Below, piece after piece: positions 17,984-25,905 of a DNA stretch of 37,446 bases. The position numbers were made by a program, and so were the translations under genes. The stretch is from JACKBJ01 sp964549495 (GTDB taxonomy: Bacteria; Chloroflexota; Anaerolineae; Epilineales; Epilineaceae). The stretch is taken from assembly GCA_964549495.1 (NCBI GenBank), contig CAZJWJ010000050.1, positions 1 to 37,446 on the forward strand. Reading direction: 5' to 3'. Below the pieces are notes generated by a model. That model ran no database searches, had not been told where the DNA came from, and worked only from the letters and a program-made list of their open reading frames with translations. Within the stretch, counting starts at the first letter, position 1. The number at the start of each line of letters is the position of its first letter.

Positions 17984-20900
17984 ATGACCTCGAGACATCG
18001 CCACCATACGCTTCGACTCTTCTGGCTCGTGGCCTGCGCCGCGATCCTCACCCAGACGCTGGCTAGCGCCGCTCTGGCCGCCACGCCGATCTACGTCCGG
18101 CCCGGCGGCAACGATACGATCTGCAACGGTGAGTACGACCTCGATGAAGTGGATGCATCGCCGACCTCGGCCGATTGTGCCGTCCAGACCATCCAGCAGG
18201 GCGTCGATCTGGTCGACGTCGGCGGGACGGTCAACGTCGCGGCCGGCACCTACGAAGAGCAGGTCGAGATCGATAGCGACCTCACGCTCCAGGGCGCTGG
18301 CCCCACGACGATCATCCAGTCGCCGACCAATTTGACGGAGTTCTTCACGACCAGCGCCGACAACTATCCGATCGTCTACATCCACGACGCCGACGACGTG
18401 ACGATCCAGGACCTCGAAGTCGACGGCGCCGGGCGCGGCAACAGCAACTACCGCTTCATCGGCATCGGCTTCCACAACGCCGGCGGCACGGTCGACAGCG
18501 TCGAGGTCACGGACATCCGGGACACGCCCTTCAGCGGCAGCCAGCACGGCGTGGCCATCTATTCCTACAACGATGACACGGTCGCGCGTTCGGTCGACGT
18601 CTACGACAGCACGGTGACGGGATTCCAGAAGACGGCCGTCGCCTTGAACGCCGCGGACGACACGCCGCTGACGGTCGATGTCGCGGGCAACACGATCGTC
18701 GGTGCGGGCACCACCCCGACCACGGCGCAGAACGGCATCCAGGTCTTTGCCGACCTGGCCACGGGCACCGTCGATGACAACGACCTCTCGGGCATCGCCT
18801 ACGACGGCGCCTCCTGGGTCGCCACGACGATCCTCAACTACTATGGCGATGTCGACATCACGAACAACGACATCGTCGACGCCCAGGTGGGCATCTACAA
18901 CATCGAGGGCGCCGGCAGCCTGACGGGCAACCTGATGTCGGTGATCGAGGCCGGGGATTACAGCTGGGGCATCATCGCCACCGATCCGCCCTATGCCGTG
19001 CCCCAGCCTTTCGACATCGACTTGCTCGGAGGCGGCGAGGAGATCATGGCGAGCGGCGTTGCCGGATCGCAGGCCGGAGGCCACGAGGCCGCCATGGCTC
19101 CCCACGTGACCCTCGCGGTCGACGTCAGCAACAATACGATCGTCTACAACGATAGCAACGACGGCAACCGCTATGGCATCGAGGCTGCGGCCGGCTACGA
19201 TCCGAACGACATGGACGTCACGATCGACGACAACATCGTCGATGGCTTCGAGACGGGCATCGTGTGGTTCCAATGCGAGGGTTCGTGTGACACGGGCATG
19301 TTCGTAGGCATGTCGGCCACCGGCAACTGCCTGGGTAACAACGTCACGGCGATGGAATCCAACGTCGGCTACTTGCAGGTCGACGCGGAGGACAACTGGT
19401 GGGGCGATGCGAGCGGCCCCTATCATGCGACCGAGAACCCCGGGGGCCTCGGCGCACCCGCCGTGGGCGACATCGACGTGTCGCCATGGGCTACGACCGG
19501 CTGCTCGCAGACGGGCGCCTGGCTCAACACGCGCACGGGCATCCTCGGCTCGCTGCAGGAGACCATCGACAATGCACTGAGCGGCGACACGCTGCGGGCC
19601 GTGGGGCCTTCGGCGGGCGGCGCGAATGTCGGCACCGATGGCATCACGATCGACCTGAACGGGCAGACGGTGGGTGCCGGCTCACCGGCCTTCACCGTCA
19701 GCGCGGATGACGTGACGATCGCCGGCCCCGGCACGCTCGACGGCGGCGGCGATGCCTCGCCGGCTATCCTGGTCGAGGCGGGCGCCGACAACCTGATCGT
19801 CGACGGTGTCGAGATCACCGACTGGGCCGACGGCATCCAGGTCGAGGGGGACGTCACCTCCTTCAAGCTGGTCAACTCCTGGCTGCACGACAATGCCGAC
19901 GCCGGCCTGCAGATCGATAGCGGGGTCAGCCTCGGCGGCATCGTGACCATCGAGGGCAACCTCTTCAAGGACAACGGGGGCAACGGCATCCAGAACGATG
20001 GGGCCACGGATCCGCTGCCGGCCGAGTACAACTCCTGGGGCGACATCGACGGTCCGACCGACACCGGCGACGCCGGCGACGGCGTGAGCAGCATGGTCGA
20101 CTACGATCCGTGGACCTTCGCCGAGATGTTCCTGGACATGGACCCGGCGACGGCTCCGACGCCCGACGAGACGACGGTCGGCGTGGACGAAGACGAGAGC
20201 TTCGACGTCACCCTGGATCTCGACGCCGAGAACCTCTATGGCATCACCTTCCAGATCGACTACGACGACTCGATGCTGACCTTGGACGGCGTGGCCTTCG
20301 CCAGCCCGTGGAGCGGTGGCATCTGCGCCGACCTCGGCTCGACGCCCGGCAGCGTGAGCTACTACTGCAACCTGATCTCGGGCCCGGCTTGGGATGCCAG
20401 CAGCGGTACCTTCGCCACCTTGAGCTTCACGGCCGAGGACAACGGCGGGCTCACCGGTGACGGTCCTTGGACCAACTACCTGGACATCGCGCACATGGAG
20501 GCCGACAGCAGCACGGCGGCCATCGGCGGTGTGAAGGTCTTCCTCAACAACGCCGGCTACGGCGCCCCGAGCGTCGCGGCGCGCGACATCACCGACACGG
20601 ATGATGGACAGATCGACATCACCGGACTGGCCAACTACAGCACCTTCGTCGATCTACAGGGTCGCGCCAACGACAGCGGTGCGACGCTGAGCGTCTTCGA
20701 TCAGCTCACGATCGCCGGATCGACGGAGTTGGCCAACGGCGCCAGCGCCTCGAGCGGCGCGCTGAACACCGCGCATCTGGCGCCGGAGACGCTGACCGTC
20801 GGAGACACCTACTACCTGCAGATCGATCGCGATCTCTTCCTGCCGACCACCGCCGACGCGGACACCGACTACGCGCACAGCGCGCTCTTGGACACGCGTC

Positions 20901-21139
20901 CCTACACCAGCCTCGGCAACGTCGTCCTGCTGGGCGGCGATGCCTACAATGACAACACGATCGACATGTCGGATGCCTCCTGCATCGGCGGCGCCTACGG
21001 CACGGCGGCCACCACCTGCGGTGGCGGCTCGCCGGCCGGCTCCAGCCCCGATGTCAACGAGGACGGCATCGTCGACATCCTCGACCTCGTCTTGATGGGC
21101 GGCAACTACACCCTGACCGCCAGCCCCTGGACGCCGTAG
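17984..21139 (+). CDS. Secreted beta-helix protein with cohesin-like domain and dockerin (paralogue)
   Basis: A 1051-residue exported protein. ATG 17984 has AAGGAG 6 nt upstream. The signal peptide and first 70 residues closely follow the previous gene (WLVACAAILTQTLASAALA, then TPIYVRPGG and CNGEYDLDE). Residues about 75-680 are beta-helix repeats with their own sequence (NAGGTVDSVEVTDIRD, NTIVYNDSNDGNRYGIE) and no LamG-like insert. From residue 556 to about 942 it equals the paralogue exactly at DNA level, covering the last helix turns and the cohesin-like domain. The dockerin (about 985-1047) has loops DAYNDNTIDMSD and DVNEDGIVDILD. The first loop differs from the paralogue, so the two dockerins could differ in partner choice. 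The variable N-terminal helix on a conserved C-terminal module suggests exchange of the business end on a common docking tail. Confidence 0.88.
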   Translation: MTSRHRHHTLRLFWLVACAAILTQTLASAALAATPIYVRPGGNDTICNGEYDLDEVDASPTSADCAVQTIQQGVDLVDVGGTVNVAAGTYEEQVEIDSDLTLQGAGPTTIIQSPTNLTEFFTTSADNYPIVYIHDADDVTIQDLEVDGAGRGNSNYRFIGIGFHNAGGTVDSVEVTDIRDTPFSGSQHGVAIYSYNDDTVARSVDVYDSTVTGFQKTAVALNAADDTPLTVDVAGNTIVGAGTTPTTAQNGIQVFADLATGTVDDNDLSGIAYDGASWVATTILNYYGDVDITNNDIVDAQVGIYNIEGAGSLTGNLMSVIEAGDYSWGIIATDPPYAVPQPFDIDLLGGGEEIMASGVAGSQAGGHEAAMAPHVTLAVDVSNNTIVYNDSNDGNRYGIEAAAGYDPNDMDVTIDDNIVDGFETGIVWFQCEGSCDTGMFVGMSATGNCLGNNVTAMESNVGYLQVDAEDNWWGDASGPYHATENPGGLGAPAVGDIDVSPWATTGCSQTGAWLNTRTGILGSLQETIDNALSGDTLRAVGPSAGGANVGTDGITIDLNGQTVGAGSPAFTVSADDVTIAGPGTLDGGGDASPAILVEAGADNLIVDGVEITDWADGIQVEGDVTSFKLVNSWLHDNADAGLQIDSGVSLGGIVTIEGNLFKDNGGNGIQNDGATDPLPAEYNSWGDIDGPTDTGDAGDGVSSMVDYDPWTFAEMFLDMDPATAPTPDETTVGVDEDESFDVTLDLDAENLYGITFQIDYDDSMLTLDGVAFASPWSGGICADLGSTPGSVSYYCNLISGPAWDASSGTFATLSFTAEDNGGLTGDGPWTNYLDIAHMEADSSTAAIGGVKVFLNNAGYGAPSVAARDITDTDDGQIDITGLANYSTFVDLQGRANDSGATLSVFDQLTIAGSTELANGASASSGALNTAHLAPETLTVGDTYYLQIDRDLFLPTTADADTDYAHSALLDTRPYTSLGNVVLLGGDAYNDNTIDMSDASCIGGAYGTAATTCGGGSPAGSSPDVNEDGIVDILDLVLMGGNYTLTASPWTP
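19649..20811 (+). repeat. Identical block, copy 2
   Basis: Second copy of 16350-17512. See the first copy for the boundaries. Silent sites are conserved as well as coding sites, so the homogenisation is recent. Confidence 0.93.
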
Positions 21140-21161
21140 GGGATCGCATCTTCCCATGACG

Positions 21162-21209
21162 GCACGGGGCGGGAGAAGCTCTCCCGCCCCGTGCACCGTG
21201 AAGCTCACG
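21162..21209 (+). terminator. Strong hairpin after the second beta-helix gene
   Basis: GCACGGGGCGGGAG (21162-21175) pairs perfectly with CTCCCGCCCCGTGC (21181-21194). A small hairpin CGTGA-AGC-TCACG (21197-21209) follows with the same GAAGCTC tip. There is no T-run. It is the most stable structure seen between genes here and probably ends or attenuates the beta-helix transcript before the cohesin genes. Confidence 0.55.
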
Positions 21210-21287
21210 AAACGCCGGCGCCACGACCAAGCGGCGCCCCAGCCGAAATCCACCGCTCGCCCGAACGGTCAAGGAATGCCGTCTCTC

Positions 21288-22007
21288 ATGTCTTCGAGTC
21301 CGAACGCGCATCGATCACACCGGTTCGGCTGGCAACATGCCCTGCCGATCGTCATGATGCTGATGGGCCTGATGGCCCTGTCCCTGCTCGAGCCGTCGAG
21401 CACGAGGGGCGCGCTCCATGCCCAGGAACCCGCCAAGGTCTGGGCGATCCCCGCCGAGCCCCGCATCGACGTGGGGTCGATCGTGACCCTCACCCTGCGG
21501 GTCGAGGGCATCGCGGAGCTCTACGGCGCGGACGTTCGGATCGGCTTCGACCCCGCCATCGTGGAGGTGGTCGATAGCGATCCCATGCGCGATGGCACCC
21601 AGATCCAGCTCGAGGAGGGCTTCTTGAAGCCGGGCTTCGTGATCGAGGACGGAGCGGACAACGCCGCCGGCCTGATCTGGTACGCGGTCACCCAGGTCAA
21701 TCCCGAGCCCCCGGCTGAAGGCAGCGGCACCTTGGCCTACGCGGTTCTGCGGGGTGTGGCCGGCGGTGACGCGGGCTTGCACATCGACTTCCACAAGCTG
21801 ACGCGCCGCGACGGCACGACGATCGAGGTAGAAGCGGAGGCCGGCTCGCTCGAAGTCGTCGGCGAGGCCCCGCCACCGAGCCCCACGGCCACGACGCCGA
21901 ACCCGGCGACGCCATCCGGAAGCGTCACCCCGGAGGCCACGCAGGAAGCCACGCCATCGCCGTCCACTTGGCTCATGTACCTCCCCTTCTTGGTGAATGG
22001 CCGATGA
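21288..22007 (+). CDS. Secreted cohesin-domain protein with C-terminal Leu-Pro tag
   Basis: A 239-residue protein. ATG 21288 is preferred: AAGGA lies 12 nt upstream, whereas for ATG 21276 it would abut the start. After a basic N-region comes a hydrophobic core (ALPIVMMLMGLMALSLL) and a cut near ALHAQ. Residues about 62-185 form a cohesin domain: IAELYGADVRIGFDPAIVEV, then DNAAGLIWYAVTQVNP and KLTRRDGTTIEV. Such domains bind dockerins through one sheet face. A Pro/Thr/Ser linker (about 190-225) leads to the very C-terminus STWLMYLPFLVNGR, a hydrophobic Leu-Pro tag seen in other proteins of this cluster. It is too short to be a normal membrane span. The stop overlaps the next start (ATGA). Confidence 0.85.
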   Translation: MSSSPNAHRSHRFGWQHALPIVMMLMGLMALSLLEPSSTRGALHAQEPAKVWAIPAEPRIDVGSIVTLTLRVEGIAELYGADVRIGFDPAIVEVVDSDPMRDGTQIQLEEGFLKPGFVIEDGADNAAGLIWYAVTQVNPEPPAEGSGTLAYAVLRGVAGGDAGLHIDFHKLTRRDGTTIEVEAEAGSLEVVGEAPPPSPTATTPNPATPSGSVTPEATQEATPSPSTWLMYLPFLVNGR

Positions 22008-23431
22008 GTTCTCGAAAGCACATGGTTTCCCCGACGAGCAAGATGCACCCTGACACGCTTCACGCCATGCTCCGCGATGTCGCTTGCCTGGTCATCGTCA
22101 TGTCGGTGTTCCTCGCTCTATCCTCTGCCACGGAGGTTACGGCCCACCCGGCGCAGGCCACGACGATCGGCCTCGATCCGGATCCTTCCGAGATCGCCGG
22201 CTGCGAGGAGATCGAGGTCGAGATCCGCATCGACGACGTGGCGGATCTATACGGCGCGGACGTTCGCTTGTCCTTCGATCCCGCGATCGTCGAGGTGATC
22301 GATCAGGACGGCGGCGAGCCGGGCATCCAGCTCGAGCATGGCGATCTGCTCGCCCCTCCCCTCTCGGTGGCGCGCAACGAGGCCGACAACGTCGCGGGAA
22401 CGATCTGGTACGCGGCGAGCCAACTCAATCCGACGGCTCCCGTGACCGGCGACGGCACGCTGGCCATCATCCACCTGCGCGCCGTGGGCAGCGGCAGTTC
22501 CGATCTGGTCTTCGACTACAGCAGGATGGGCAATCGCGACGGCGAGGAGATCCCGGGCGATACCGTCGATGGCCTGGTCGAGGCCTCGGCCCCTGGTTCG
22601 CCCGTCCTCTCCATCGACAAGCTCACCGCCACCACGGCTCGCCTGAGCTGGACGAGCGTGCCCGGTGCCGCGGACTATCGACTCTTCCGCGATCCCTATG
22701 CCTACTTCATTCCCGGCGGAACGCCCCATGCCACCACGAGCTCCCTGAGCTTCGACGACAGCGGCGCGCTGGGTGACAGCGGCGTCAACCACTTCTACGT
22801 CGTTCGCGCCGCCTGCGACAACGGCTACGAGAGCGCGTCCTCCAACCGGGTTGGCGAGTTCGACTTCGATCTCTACCCGGGAACGGGACCAGGCTTGCGA
22901 AAGTACAATCTCGTGGGCCATCCGCTCTCGGTCCCCGCCATCCCCGATGCCGACGCGCTCGCGGCTTACGTGGGCAGCGGGGTGTACCAGGTCATCCGCT
23001 ACGACAACGACACGCAGGGTATCGAGTTCTGGTTGCCGGGCCTGATGCTGGGCACCAACTTCGCGACCGTGGTGGGCGAGCCCTACTACCTCCATCTCGA
23101 CCACATCGCGCCCTCCTTGTTGACCTATGCCGGCGACGTCCCCCCCATCGACAGCGTTCAATTCTCGCTCAACACACCGGCACCCCTGTCATCCTGCCTG
23201 TACAACTACGTGACGGTGCCTCTGGACCGCACCGACCTGGACGATGCCGACGCGCTTGCGGCCGACGTCGGCGGCGTATATCAGGTGATCCGCTACGACA
23301 ACGACAGCCAGAGCATCGAGTTCTGGCTGCCCAACCTGGCGGTGGGCGTGAACTTTCCCGTGCGTGTCGGCTATCCCTACATCCTTTGCCTCGACGACAG
23401 CGCACCCGCCACCTGGCCGCCGAGCCCATGA
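22004..23431 (+). CDS. Secreted cohesin + FN3-like protein with a tandem C-terminal repeat domain
   Basis: A 475-residue protein. ATG 22004 overlaps the previous stop as ATGA. The signal segment is about 25-45 (VACLVIVMSVFLALSSA). The cohesin domain is about 48-185 (VADLYGADVRLSFDPAIVEV; DNVAGTIWYAASQLNP; RMGNRDGEEI). An FN3-like sandwich follows at about 195-290 (TTARLSWTSVPGAADYRLF). The C-terminus has two copies of an unrecognised domain of about 85 residues, near 302-388 and 393-470. Each has the order YN-(L/Y)V, a DADALAA helix, YQVIRYDNDTQ, IEFWLP, then a G-N-F and Y-L-LD pattern. The same layout occurs in the gene at 25906. The chain ends in TWPPSP with no anchor, so this is likely a soluble adaptor rather than the membrane-bound scaffold. 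Confidence 0.85.
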   Translation: MSSRKHMVSPTSKMHPDTLHAMLRDVACLVIVMSVFLALSSATEVTAHPAQATTIGLDPDPSEIAGCEEIEVEIRIDDVADLYGADVRLSFDPAIVEVIDQDGGEPGIQLEHGDLLAPPLSVARNEADNVAGTIWYAASQLNPTAPVTGDGTLAIIHLRAVGSGSSDLVFDYSRMGNRDGEEIPGDTVDGLVEASAPGSPVLSIDKLTATTARLSWTSVPGAADYRLFRDPYAYFIPGGTPHATTSSLSFDDSGALGDSGVNHFYVVRAACDNGYESASSNRVGEFDFDLYPGTGPGLRKYNLVGHPLSVPAIPDADALAAYVGSGVYQVIRYDNDTQGIEFWLPGLMLGTNFATVVGEPYYLHLDHIAPSLLTYAGDVPPIDSVQFSLNTPAPLSSCLYNYVTVPLDRTDLDDADALAADVGGVYQVIRYDNDSQSIEFWLPNLAVGVNFPVRVGYPYILCLDDSAPATWPPSP

Positions 23432-23432
23432 C

Positions 23433-23461
23433 TTGACATCCACCCATGCCCGGACAATACT
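23433..23461 (+). promoter_or_regulatory. Strong candidate promoter for the second half of the island
   Basis: A perfect TTGACA (23433-23438), a 17-bp spacer and AATACT (23456-23461, 4 of 6 to consensus). It lies 37 nt ahead of the ATG at 23499, immediately after the stop of the preceding gene, and would drive the DNRLRE / small peptide / cohesin / peptidase genes as a separate unit. Confidence 0.65.
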
Positions 23462-23498
23462 GTTCCGACTGTATGAATCTCATAGGTAAGGTGCGTAG

Positions 23499-24536
23499 AT
23501 GGAACTCGAGCGCTGGTTTCCCCCGTTGTTGCTCGGTGTCTTGCTGAGCCTCGTCGGCAGCCGACAGGTCTTCGCGGATGTGACGATCAACCCCGATGAC
23601 GATAGCTTCGTGCGCGTCTCGGATCCCACGAGCAACTTCGACGAGGACGCGCAGACGATCTCGGTGACGGCAGAGGGCTTTCCCACTGGCTCGCCGGAGG
23701 ACATCGGATACCTGCGCTTCGATGTCTCGGGGCTCAGCGGCACGCTGACCAGTGCCCGCCTACGGGTCTACAACCGGGCCTCTCCCGGGCCTAGCGTGAC
23801 CGTGGCGGTCTTCGATCCCGGTAGCGACGACTGGAACGGCGGCACGTCGGGCATCGGCGATGAGACGACCCTGACCTACAACGACGCACCCGCGCCTCTG
23901 GGCGGCACCCAACTCGATAGCCAGGCCGGATCGGCCATGCCGGCCTACATGGAGTTCGACAGCGCCAGCCTCACCACCTACGTCGACGATCAGATCGCCG
24001 GCGATGGCCTCGTGACCTTCTTGCTGCGCGTGACCAGCACCGGACTTTCGGATCTGAACTTCTTCGAAGATCGCGAGAACACCTCCGGCTCGGGCAACCT
24101 ACCCGAACTCGTCCTGGAGGGTGTCGACTTGTCCATGGCCGTCGAGTTGATCGAGTTTGGCGGCGCGCGTGAGCCCGACGGCAGCGTGACGCTGCGCTGG
24201 CGTACGGCCAGCGAATTCAAGCACGCCGGCTTCCGGGTATGGCGGGAGGAGGCGTACGGGCACGAGTTCCTGGTTACGCCGCAGCTGATTCCCCCGAGTT
24301 CCGCTGGCGAGCTGGGCGGCGGAAGCTACGTCCTGACCGACCCGGATTCCCCCATCGGGGCATTGCGCTATTGGTTGGAGGATGTCGATGTGAGTGGCCA
24401 CGCGACGCGCCACGGTCCTGTTACCATCGATCGCCTGCGCCCCGGCTATCGAACCTTACCCCTGCCACCACGCAGGGAGGGTGCTGTCCTTCAGCCCATC
24501 TTCCCGATGCCTTTCGAAGGACTGCGATCCCGATGA
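23499..24536 (+). CDS. Secreted DNRLRE-domain protein with FN3-like C-terminal domain
   Basis: A 345-residue protein with a signal peptide (PPLLLGVLLSLVGSRQVFA). Residues about 28-205 form a DNRLRE (CBM96-like) beta-sandwich, recognisable by DDSFVRVSDPTSNFDE, GYLRFDVSGL, ARLRVYNRAS and a final NFFEDREN. Such domains often bind polymers or act as structural modules. Residues about 210-310 are an FN3-like domain of the type ELIEFGGA...VTLRWRTASE...AGFRVWRE, which in other bacteria often accompanies C25 peptidases. The N-domain is a clear paralogue of the start of the peptidase gene at 27300. The stop overlaps the next start (ATGA). It has its own promoter. Confidence 0.85.
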   Translation: MELERWFPPLLLGVLLSLVGSRQVFADVTINPDDDSFVRVSDPTSNFDEDAQTISVTAEGFPTGSPEDIGYLRFDVSGLSGTLTSARLRVYNRASPGPSVTVAVFDPGSDDWNGGTSGIGDETTLTYNDAPAPLGGTQLDSQAGSAMPAYMEFDSASLTTYVDDQIAGDGLVTFLLRVTSTGLSDLNFFEDRENTSGSGNLPELVLEGVDLSMAVELIEFGGAREPDGSVTLRWRTASEFKHAGFRVWREEAYGHEFLVTPQLIPPSSAGELGGGSYVLTDPDSPIGALRYWLEDVDVSGHATRHGPVTIDRLRPGYRTLPLPPRREGAVLQPIFPMPFEGLRSR

Positions 24537-24736
24537 GCATGCCGCCCAGAAACGCTACGCCGCATCAGACTCCGGTCCGCCAATCCGACGCGCCACGGGA
24601 TCAGGCCGATGTCGAGGGGCTCGCGGGCCGACGCACCTACCGCCCGCCTGCCATCCGCAACGTGCTCACCGCCGAGCAATTGCTGGAAATCCTCGGCCCT
24701 GCACAGGCAAGCTACGGCGGCTCGGGCATGCCATGA
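24533..24736 (+). CDS. Small protein (67 residues), RiPP-precursor-like in shape
   Basis: Begins at ATG 24533 inside the upstream stop (ATGA) and ends in an ATGA overlap with the following gene, so it is held in phase between two surface-protein genes. It has no signal peptide and no cysteine. A polar, Pro/Gln/Asp-rich first half leads into RRTYRPPAIRNVLTAEQLLE and then a small-residue tail ILGPAQASYGGSGMP. A charged helix followed by a Gly/Ala/Ser-rich tail, with a YxPP element, recalls leader/core organisation of some modified peptides. No maturation enzyme is visible nearby, so this remains a shape argument. It could equally be a small chaperone or cytoplasmic partner for secretion of the cohesin protein. 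Confidence 0.6.
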   Translation: MSMPPRNATPHQTPVRQSDAPRDQADVEGLAGRRTYRPPAIRNVLTAEQLLEILGPAQASYGGSGMP

Positions 24737-25848
24737 TGGCAGTCAGGGCCTTGCGTGCCCTGGGCCGAATGGGCGTAGGGGCGCAGGTTCCAGGGCGAGC
24801 TCTTGCGCTCGCGCTTCTCGGCGTCTTCACCTGGCCGGGGACTGGATCGCTGCAGGCTCAGACTCCGATGCCCGAAGCGATGCTGGTCGTGGAATCGACG
24901 AGCATCGGCCGCGGACAGAGCGGCGCCGTGGTCGTGCGCGTGGAGGATGTGAGCGGCCTCTATGGTGCCGACGTGCAGCTGCGCTTCGACGCCTCGCGCT
25001 TGCAGGCCATCGATGCCGACGAGGACGGCGAGGGCGTTCAACTCGTCCTCGGTGATTTCCTCAGCCCCGACTTCGTCATTCGGAACGTCGTCGACAACGA
25101 GGCCGGCACCCTGCACTTCGCGCTGAGTCAGATCAACCCGTCTCGAGCCAAGAGCGGCAGCGGAGTGCTGTTCGTCCTGCGCTTGCAGGCCGGTGACACC
25201 CTCGGGCCGACGGCTCTCGAGCTCGGTGATGCTACCTTGGGCGCTCGGGGTGGCGAGCGCATCCCCTACCGCAGCCGCATCGGTAGCGTGACGATCGTCG
25301 CCGCGGACCAGGCTCAGGCCACCCCTACCATGGGGCCCACGCCCGTGGCCACCGCGCCCATCGCACCGGCCATGACGTCGGCTGCGACCGCCGCTCGGAG
25401 CACGGCACCCTCGCGCACACAAGATGAAGATTCGGGGCCCGAAGATCGCACCGCGGCCGACGATGGGGGCCCTCCCCCGGCAGAAGGCGGATCGGACGGT
25501 CAGGTATCGCCGCGCGACACGCGCTCGACGCCTCGAAGCGTGGTGACCATCCCCGCGCCCGGTCACTCGGATGAAGCAAGGCCCGGCACGCTCGACGGCG
25601 GCGACACCGAGCCTGGAGGAACCGTCGCGACGTCCGAGGCCGTGGACGGGTCCGATGCCAGCCCCGCGCTCGCGCCGAAGGGCACCACGGTCGCACCGAC
25701 GGTAGCGGCGGATGCGGCGCCCAACGCCGCGTACGAATCCGGGTCCACGGACGGGGTGGAACAAGTTTCCGACTCGGGCGCGTTCCGGTGGATCGTTCTG
25801 GCTATCCTCGTCGTGGCTGCGGGGGTCATCTTTGGCTGGAGACGATGA
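24733..25848 (+). CDS. Membrane-anchored cohesin protein (candidate surface scaffold anchor)
   Basis: A 371-residue protein. ATG 24733 overlaps the previous stop (ATGA), and a second ATG follows at once. The signal segment (ALALALLGVFTWPGTGSLQAQ) is followed by one cohesin domain at about 55-190: VSGLYGADVQLRFDASRLQAI, DNEAGTLHFALSQINP, TLGARGGERIPY. Residues about 200-345 form a long Thr/Ala/Pro/Asp-rich stalk without hydrophobic blocks. The C-terminus is a transmembrane helix, FRWIVLAILVVAAGVIFGWRR, with the basic stop-transfer end on the inside. This is the only cohesin protein here with an obvious membrane anchor, so it is the natural candidate to tether dockerin proteins to the cell. Confidence 0.87.
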   Translation: MMAVRALRALGRMGVGAQVPGRALALALLGVFTWPGTGSLQAQTPMPEAMLVVESTSIGRGQSGAVVVRVEDVSGLYGADVQLRFDASRLQAIDADEDGEGVQLVLGDFLSPDFVIRNVVDNEAGTLHFALSQINPSRAKSGSGVLFVLRLQAGDTLGPTALELGDATLGARGGERIPYRSRIGSVTIVAADQAQATPTMGPTPVATAPIAPAMTSAATAARSTAPSRTQDEDSGPEDRTAADDGGPPPAEGGSDGQVSPRDTRSTPRSVVTIPAPGHSDEARPGTLDGGDTEPGGTVATSEAVDGSDASPALAPKGTTVAPTVAADAAPNAAYESGSTDGVEQVSDSGAFRWIVLAILVVAAGVIFGWRR

Positions 25849-25905
25849 GTCGGGTCGTGGAGCGCGCCACGACTCGTAGCAGAAGAGGCCGAGGAGGCCA
25901 TCGAG

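Noticed and set aside
21900..22007. LPXTG sortase signal
   Set aside because: The C-terminal YLPFLVNGR lacks the Thr-Gly and the following membrane span and basic tail.
24533..24736. Lasso peptide precursor
   Set aside because: A YxxP-like element is present, but the tail after GPAQ has no Asp or Glu at positions 7-9 to close a ring, and no lasso enzymes are nearby.
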